Source of the DNA: Chlorops oryzae
Taxonomy: Eukaryota > Arthropoda > Insecta > Diptera > Chloropidae
Direction of reading: 5' to 3'
Assembly: GCA_020466095.1 (NCBI GenBank)
Contig: CM035808.1
Coordinates: 40,370,999 to 40,434,998 of the forward strand
DNA length: 64,000 nt
Below, one piece after another: positions 57,557 through 64,000 of this stretch (within the stretch, counting starts at the first letter, position 1; every line of letters begins with the position of its first letter). The notes beneath the pieces were generated by a model that worked only from the letters and a program-made list of their open reading frames with translations, was not told where the DNA came from and made no database searches. The position numbers and the translations under genes are program-made.

Positions 57557-59715
57557 GTTTTTTAATATGTACGATTTAGTTGAGGATTTTCATTTCATTT
57601 TTGGCAAGAAGCTCATAACGAATGTAAAAAATAATAAAGTAAAATTAATTCTAAATTAAATAAATATTTCAATGTATTTTGAATTATATGCAGAATCTAG
57701 GACCCTAATAACAATGCCAAACTCTCCATATGCATTATTCGATATGTTTCTTTTTAAATTCGTCATTAAATCCCATAGGTCTCGAACACCTTTAATGATC
57801 TGAAATATTGTTTTGCCGTGGGCTTTTGTCCCTTCAGGTCAGCACACAAATTTTAATTTAATGAGGACACCTCGAGTAAAAGTTAAAAAAAAAAATCTTA
57901 TTTTTATACCCAGCGTAAGCGGGGTATATTAGTTTTGTGCAAATCTTGTAACAGGGAGAATTAAGCTCCGGAGATATAGAAAAATGTATATAGAAATGAT
58001 CAGGATCAAAAACTGAATCGATTTAGACATGTCCGTCTGTCCGTCTGTCCGTCTGTCCGTCTGTCCGTCCCTGTCCGTCCGTCCGTCTGTCCGTCTGTCC
58101 GTCCGTCCGTGGTCGGATCTCCTCCGAAACGGCTGGACCAATCAAGTCGAAATTTGGCACACAGGTATATCGGGATCCGAGTATGATCCTAAGTAAAAAT
58201 GGGAGACATCCGCCCACTGCCACGCCCATAAATGAATATAATGTGTTTTCAGTAAAATGCTTGTAACTTGCGAACCACTCAACACATTCCATTGATATTT
58301 GGTGTACTGGTTAACTACGAAAAGGGACATATCCTGGAAAAAAATGGACGCCGCCCACCTCGAGCCACGCCCACAAATAAGCCCAAAATTAAGGGCTTAT
58401 CGTAACTTGTGAAGTAAAAGGTGTAGAAGCTTCAAATTCGCAACATAGGTTCACCAAGGCGAATGAAAGGTGTAGGAAAATTTTTTTTATGGCCCGCCCA
58501 CTGCCACGCCCAAAAATGAAGATTTTTCGTAACTTCCGAAGAAAAAGGCGTAGAAGGTCCGAATTCGCAACATAGGTTCACCAAGGCGAATGAAAGGTGT
58601 AGGAAAAAATTTTTTGTGGCCCGCCCACTGCCACGCCCACAAATAAAGATTTTTCGTAACTTCCGAAGTAAAAGGCGTAGAAGCTTCAAATTCACAACAT
58701 AGGTTCACCAAGGCGAATGAAAGGTGTAGGAAAATTTTTTTTATGGCCCGCCCACTGCCACGCCCAAAAATGAAGATTCTTCGTAACTTCCGAACTAAAA
58801 GGCGTAGAAGCTTCGAATTCGCAACATAGGTTCACCAAGGCGAATGAAAGGTGTAGGAAAAAATTTTTTGTGGCCCGCCCACTTCCACGCCCACAAATAA
58901 AGACTTTTCGTAACTTCCGAAGTAAAAGGCGTAGAAGCTTCAAATTCGCAACATAGGTTCACCAAGGCGAATGAAAGGTGTACGGAAATAATTTATGTTG
59001 CCCTCCCACTGCCACGCCCACAAATAGAGAAGCAAAACATAGTGCGCTCATAATGTCGGGACGCTGGGTATTTCAAAGTCGGGCTTGACCGACTTTAGCT
59101 TTCTTACTTGTTTAATATTTAATTGACCCCATTTTAGTCGAATTCGTAAACAGCAACGCGAGGCCAATTCTTTTCAGTTCGATTCACCCATTTCCATATA
59201 AATTTATCGACCTAAGTGACCTGTCATGTCCTTTTATTAAAAAGCCATTATCCACGGGTGATAGCGTAATAAATATACATGAAATCACCCACGCCATAGC
59301 AGTGGATAATGATGTTTATTTATTTTTTTAAATATAAATTCAGGCTCAACAGACAGCCAGCAAAATAACAACATTGTATTTTATTTATTTTTAATAATCT
59401 GTGCTATTTTCCCCATCCAGAAACATCACTCACACTCAATGTTTGAATGTTGCTATTAGAAATGGTACATAATTAGTTCCACGTGCCATCCGGATGAGCG
59501 AACACCTCATTTAACTGTCCGAATTTCAATTCATTGGTACTTCTTTGCAACGGTCGCTTGAACATTATGTTCTCAAGGCGTTTCCATTAGGGGTGAAAAT
59601 GCGTAAATCTTAGACCTTTTACTGGAAAAATAATCTTTTTCAAAATAAATAAAGATTTCATCGAGATAAATCCATCCGTCATCTATTATATTTTATTTTT
59701 TTTATTTTTTGATTT
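57557..59715 (+). repeat. Direct duplication, copy 2 (interrupted by element D)
   Basis: Same 0.94-kb unit as 55497-56435, with element D inserted at 57905-59111. Differences are scattered substitutions and 1-3 bp indels. The compound hairpin is conserved at 59246-59311. Confidence 0.93.
57905..59111 (+). mobile_element. DINE/Helentron-type element D
   Basis: Start TATACCCAGCGTAAGCGGGGTATA (hairpin), TCCG/TCTG microsatellite 58030-58110, then about five 127-bp units anchored at 58401, 58528, 58655, 58782 and 58909. The units alternate in two types (TTTTATGGCCC with CCAAAAATGAAG, and TTTTGTGGCCC with CCACAAATAAAG), giving a 254-bp dimer. It ends ACGCTGGGTA, hairpin AAAGTCGG...CCGACTTT, TTCTTACTTGT. 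Bounded by the empty site in duplication copy 1. Overlapping minus-strand frames are non-coding. Confidence 0.9.
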
Positions 59716-60024
59716 ATTTTTTTTTAAATTATTTTATTTTATTTGTTATTAAATACCTATGCTTAAAAACAATGGAAATTTTAAGTAATCAGTAAGGTTT
59801 AAGCATAAGCAATTTATGTGGAATTTAAGAAAACAATTTCAATTGTTTGTACCGTACTTTTGGAGGCTACATTTTATTGAATCTTCAAAGCAATAAAAAT
59901 ACGTAGGTATATATTGTTTTTTTGGATATAATTTAGCTTTATCCCGTTAAAGCCGATAGGATATGTTCAAAATCGGTTGAAACCATACAAAAGCTCAGCA
60001 TGAATTGTAATGTAGAACTGTTAA

Positions 60025-60498
60025 CCCATTTGCATCATCTGTCGTATATGAATCACACCAATTTAAACTTCACTTAAAAGTGAACAGTTGCTATTACAAT
60101 GAAGTTACTTCATAAATCGTATAGATTTGGTATTGTTATCTCATTAACCCTTTAAGCGCTAAAATACGAAAATGATCCCACATAAGTTTAATGATTTATT
60201 GGAATTTTTTTTTAGCCTTAAATGCTATAAATTGTTCAATTTATTTAGAGACCAACCCTTAAAGGGTTAAAAATAGTCAATAAATAGAAATCAGAGCCGT
60301 TTCTTATTTTTACATTGGTAAAACTAACTGCTTTTAACACCATAATTGATCCGAGGAACTTTTTTCCGGTTATTTTTGGTCGTAAACGGGTTAAGGAAAG
60401 TGTATAGAAATTGAATAATAAAATAATCTTGGTTTTAATTGCCTATTTTAATTTGATGATTTTTCTGTTTCTGTTTGGTCACATCAGGTGTTAATGGG
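60025..60498. mobile_element. TTAA-flanked element (piggyBac-like) with nested smaller one
   Basis: TTAA at 60021-60024 and 60499-60502. Ends CCCATTTGCATC and, reversed, CCCATTAACACC. The inverted repeat is short (6-7 bp), so the call is tentative. Confidence 0.4.
60148..60266. mobile_element. TTAA-flanked small MITE (119 bp)
   Basis: TTAA at 60144-60147 and 60267-60270. Ends CCCTTTAAGCG and, reversed, CCCTTTAAGGG: 8 bp plus the TTAA. Nested in the preceding element. Confidence 0.5.
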
Positions 60499-60502
60499 TT
60501 AA

Positions 60503-63500
60503 TCAAGTATCAAAATTCTTTTCTTGATTTTTTTTCCCTATTTTTTTGTTTGTTTTGCTTTAAGGAAAAATTGAAACCACACAATGAAATTTTATGGTCA
60601 AAGTTGCTTTTTTCATACAACCGGACTCTCAACCCCTGGCCATAATCACGAAAACATGACGAAACAAAAGCAACAACTCTTGCACTCCATTGAACTTATG
60701 TTGTTGTATAAATTATTCGCGTACGATACACCTTCTCCATTGCTGAAAGTAGAAGAACCATCTATTCTTGGCATTGTTTTACTTCTTAAAGCGCAATCAG
60801 ACGCGATCCTGACGTGATCCGGTGGTAAGGAATGGAAGTGCAGCGGAATGTGCATGTGCAATGAACGTCACATTCTGTCGCTTCTAATATTTGTCTTCAT
60901 TTCTTTAGTCATTGTTTCGCATTGTATAGCTCTTGTGGCATGCAACCAAATGATGGAACGCTCCTCATCATCCTTGCCTCAAAACCAAACAAACTATTGT
61001 TTGTGTGGTGAGTTGGTGTGTGTGTGGGTGGGTGTTCGTGTGCAATTGTGGGCACGTTCTTCGATGAAGCTGTTTGGCTGTGATTGTTGTAAAATGGTCG
61101 TCGCTACCGAGATGTAGCCACCATGACTGGAATCAGTTATGGTTACAAATTGCTTGCGAAATGAGCTTTTAGCTCAGTTGGCTTTTCATAGTCATTTTCC
61201 TTGTTTTTTTTTTCTTCTTTTTGTTTGTTTCTTGTTTTTTGTTTCTTGTGTTCTTGTTCTTTTGTCTTTGATTTCCTTTTTTTCCATTCAGCTTATTGCA
61301 TTTGAGTGCGTTGCCTTGGTTTGCTCACATTTCACACATTTAAAAACATATATGTTGGTACACATGTACATATGTACATATGTAGGAGCAGCATGTAAAG
61401 CCGGTATAGTGGCTTCTGGTCATGAGAGTTTGAGTGGTTATTTGAACTCTTAATTGGAATTCTAGCGTAGTCGTTTGCCTTTGACGTTGCCGCATTTGCG
61501 TCGCGATGTGTGAGTCTATTCAAAGGTGCTCCGTAAAGTGAAAATAAATTACATTTGACACGTTTATTTCGGTTGCCAAGGGTGTTGGGCTGTTGGCTGG
61601 CTTTGTAGTAATATTAAATGTGCTGCTCATAAATTAAGCCATAGCAGCGAGTATTGAAAGTAAAGAGGTGAGCTTATTTTTAGCACGAAGAATTCACTTT
61701 TAAACTGTAGAAATAAGTCTTTGAAGTGATTTCTTGTTTTTTTTTTTTATTTCAATGAAAACAATTTGCCAAATTGCATTGTTCGAGGAATTTCTTCTTC
61801 GATAGAAATAAATGAATATTTCTATTTTTGCTTTAGAGGGTAGCTTCTTAAAATCACATTTAATAAAATTATATTTCTATTGCTCATGTCCCTTTTGAAT
61901 GGTGGAAATAATTTGAAATTTCATTGCAACGAAAAGATCAATCGACATTTTAATGGATCTTTAAAGGATTATTCTGATGTAAAGGCATAAATTGCAATAA
62001 AGTTCAATCATTTAAATTTTTTTATATGTTTTTATTTGCAACCTAAACTGCATAAAAAATTGCCACAAATTGACATTTCATAAGAGAAATGTTTGGACCA
62101 TAAGCCCGAAAAATTCAAATCAAATTAAAATGAATTATTTCAATGGTCGAATAAGTAGTATGAACAACAACAATTTGTTTAATATTTTTGTTTACATTTT
62201 TAATATTTAATTTTTTTAGTCAAATCATACACTAAAGAAAAGTAGGCCGTTGTGCAACACGGTAGAGGCTGTTCAGGTAGTTTGAAATAAAAAAATCTAA
62301 TCTTCGTACCAGAATTATTAGATTTTGTTCTAAAAAAAATGACGGACTGCGGAAAAATGCGTCGAAAATCATGATTTTTTTGTAAAAAATCGTATCAAAA
62401 TTATAACAAATTTGGGGGGAAGAATACAATTCTGGTACCTGCGAGAAGTATTAATAAATGGAAGAATATATTAAAGTTTTAAAGGAATCGGATGCACAGT
62501 TTGATCTGTAGGATGTTGCCCGTGCCAAAAAATCATGTTCCGAGAAAAACGGGCTCAAAGTTTCAAGAGCAAAAAAAGTCGCTTGGAGCGCGTCGGCGAT
62601 TATGAGTTGTAACTTTTTTAATACTTGGAATTTCGGTCGAAGTTTTTCATAGCATATTCTCAAAAAGTCTTACCATCAAAATATAAAAAAAAAAAAAAAA
62701 TTTATTTTTTAAAGTGGTTACATCAGAATAACCCCTTAACTTAAATCAAATCTCTGTTTATCTCTTCAAGGCAATTGATAAGAAGAAGCTTCTGAGAAAT
62801 TTTAACTGAAACCCAAAAGTTATTTTAATTGGAAAAAAGCAACAACAAAAAATTCCATAAAATAATTCGGAATATTTTTTCCATTCTGTTAAATCATTAT
62901 TATTCCATTTTGCCGTTCACATACTTGACTACCCTTTTCAAGGGTAATTTTCTATATACTCCATTGACTTGTAAAGAATTTGTTTTATTTTTTTTTTTTT
63001 TTGCTATTTTGTGAATCTGACTTTTGACTACTCGTTCGTGCGTAAATTGCCAGAATTGCAGGCAATATTCGCGAGAAAAGATTTAAGCTAACGAACCGTC
63101 TAAGACGAGGCACTCAGTCTATACTTATTTAAGTGCTCTCAAGCTTAACCAAAAAAATCGTAAAAATTTCATTGTAACGTACGTGACCTTTTAGACGACC
63201 ATTGCCAAAGGTCTGAGGATTCTATTCTTATGTCAAAGAAATGATTGTTTTCTTAATTGTATTTTCATTTTCACGTAGGTAGGGTTCATGCAATGTGAAA
63301 TATTAAGATAAAACGAACCTGTCGATAAAGATAAGATGAAACGTGAGTGTACGCAGAAAGTACACCCACACAAACTTGGGCAGCTCGATCGATAGTCTTG
63401 CCTCTTCTTATGTCTTTAAGATTTTTCTTTTTATATACTCTTTTAATTTCTTATTCAATTCAATTCTTATTCTCTATACAAATGCCATGGTTTCGTGCTT

Positions 63501-64000
63501 GCGTGTTTTTGTTCGTTTCGTTCATTTCCTGGCTCACAGATTTCATTATCTGCTAAGGTTGGTTTCATATAATTTTTGTGGATATTCACAGTGGTGCTGT
63601 TGGTCACAGGACTGTACAGAGGAGAAGGGTGTAAATAGGAGTGCTTACCCTCCACAACGAACATCTTCTGAAAGAGTTCATAGTTTCAAAAGGGCGTCCC
63701 TAGTTTTGTAAAAATTTGTTAAAAAGAGGAATTATGACTCCAAAAAGAAGCCACAAGATTTTCCCTACAGGTCTGAGTAGTTAGTGGCCTGCTGATCAGC
63801 ATGTGGAAAACAATTTTTAACAATATATAGTTACACAATAATTATTGAAAAATTACAAAAAATATAGTTATTTAATAACATAAAATAATAGAAGAAAATT
63901 CAATAAAATGCTAAAAATTTTGAATACTCAATAAAAAAATAATTAAGATACAACCAAAAATAAAAAAGTAATAAAAAATTATAAAAAAAAAAAATGAATA
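60503..64000. other. Right end of window, no gene recognised
   Basis: 60580-61530 is less AT-rich and more complex than its surroundings, with several short frames on both strands but no domain, no convincing splice pattern and no similarity I recognise. It could hold a regulatory region or non-coding first exon. 61740-64000 is AT-rich; the 122-codon frame 63343-63711 has no recognisable domain. Confidence 0.4.

Noticed and set aside
61121..61162. Short frame with an ideal GCCACCATG context
   Set aside because: Only 13 codons; no evidence of translation, and Drosophila-type start context differs from the vertebrate one.
61140..61200. TAGCTCAGTTGG, a perfect-looking tRNA box A near 61170
   Set aside because: No box B or cloverleaf follows; chance match.

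Overview
The window is AT-rich, intron-rich, transposon-laden insect DNA. It looks like a higher fly (Diptera, Schizophora) because the only host gene seen is closest, in remembered protein motifs, to the Drosophila allatostatin-A receptor AstA-R1 (DAR-1), and because several interspersed elements are of the DINE-1/INE-1 (Helentron) type known from flies. The family cannot be fixed from this window alone; long introns full of repeats point to a large genome.

Host gene. One G-protein-coupled receptor gene lies on the minus strand. Six coding exons (30774-30408, 11220-11018, 10769-10687, 10471-10321, 6149-6031, 5386-5311) join in perfect phase to 333 codons, from the initiator Met through TM6. 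All twelve splice edges considered are GT/AG. TM7 and the C-terminal tail were not found and probably lie left of position 1. Intron 1 is about 19.2 kb and intron 4 about 4.2 kb. A likely 5'UTR acceptor at 30939/30940 suggests further non-coding exons upstream, so much of 31-64 kb may be 5' intron or intergenic DNA.

Mobile DNA. Intron 1 holds a nearly complete Ty3/gypsy-type LTR retrotransposon (15171-25041, plus strand, CATT target duplication, LTR about 2.1 kb). Gag, PR, RT, RNase H and IN are all recognisable, but the coding region is broken by several frameshifts. Its left LTR and leader (about 15.9-18.3 kb) look like a garbled consensus. Five DINE/Helentron-type elements are complete or nearly so (753-1561, 12044-12810, 35702-36883, 45005-48378, 57905-59111) and one is truncated (57221). 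Their central tandem repeats are 127 bp in four of them, and in the 45 kb element a 26-copy, 101-bp satellite with a 606-bp higher-order repeat. Smaller elements include hAT, Tc1/pogo-like and TTAA-flanked (piggyBac-like) MITEs, and two home-grown repeat families (here R1 and R2) seen several times.

Other structure. There is an 11-bp minisatellite (13508-13979), an 82-bp spacer-less perfect palindrome (3901-3982), large inverted repeats at 0.3-3.9 kb in circularly permuted order, a 0.94-kb direct duplication (55.5 and 57.6-59.7 kb), and dual tRNA-like modules (34.7-35.1 kb, with a degraded copy at 17.7-18.1 kb). No CRISPR, rRNA, functional tRNA or second protein-coding host gene could be supported.
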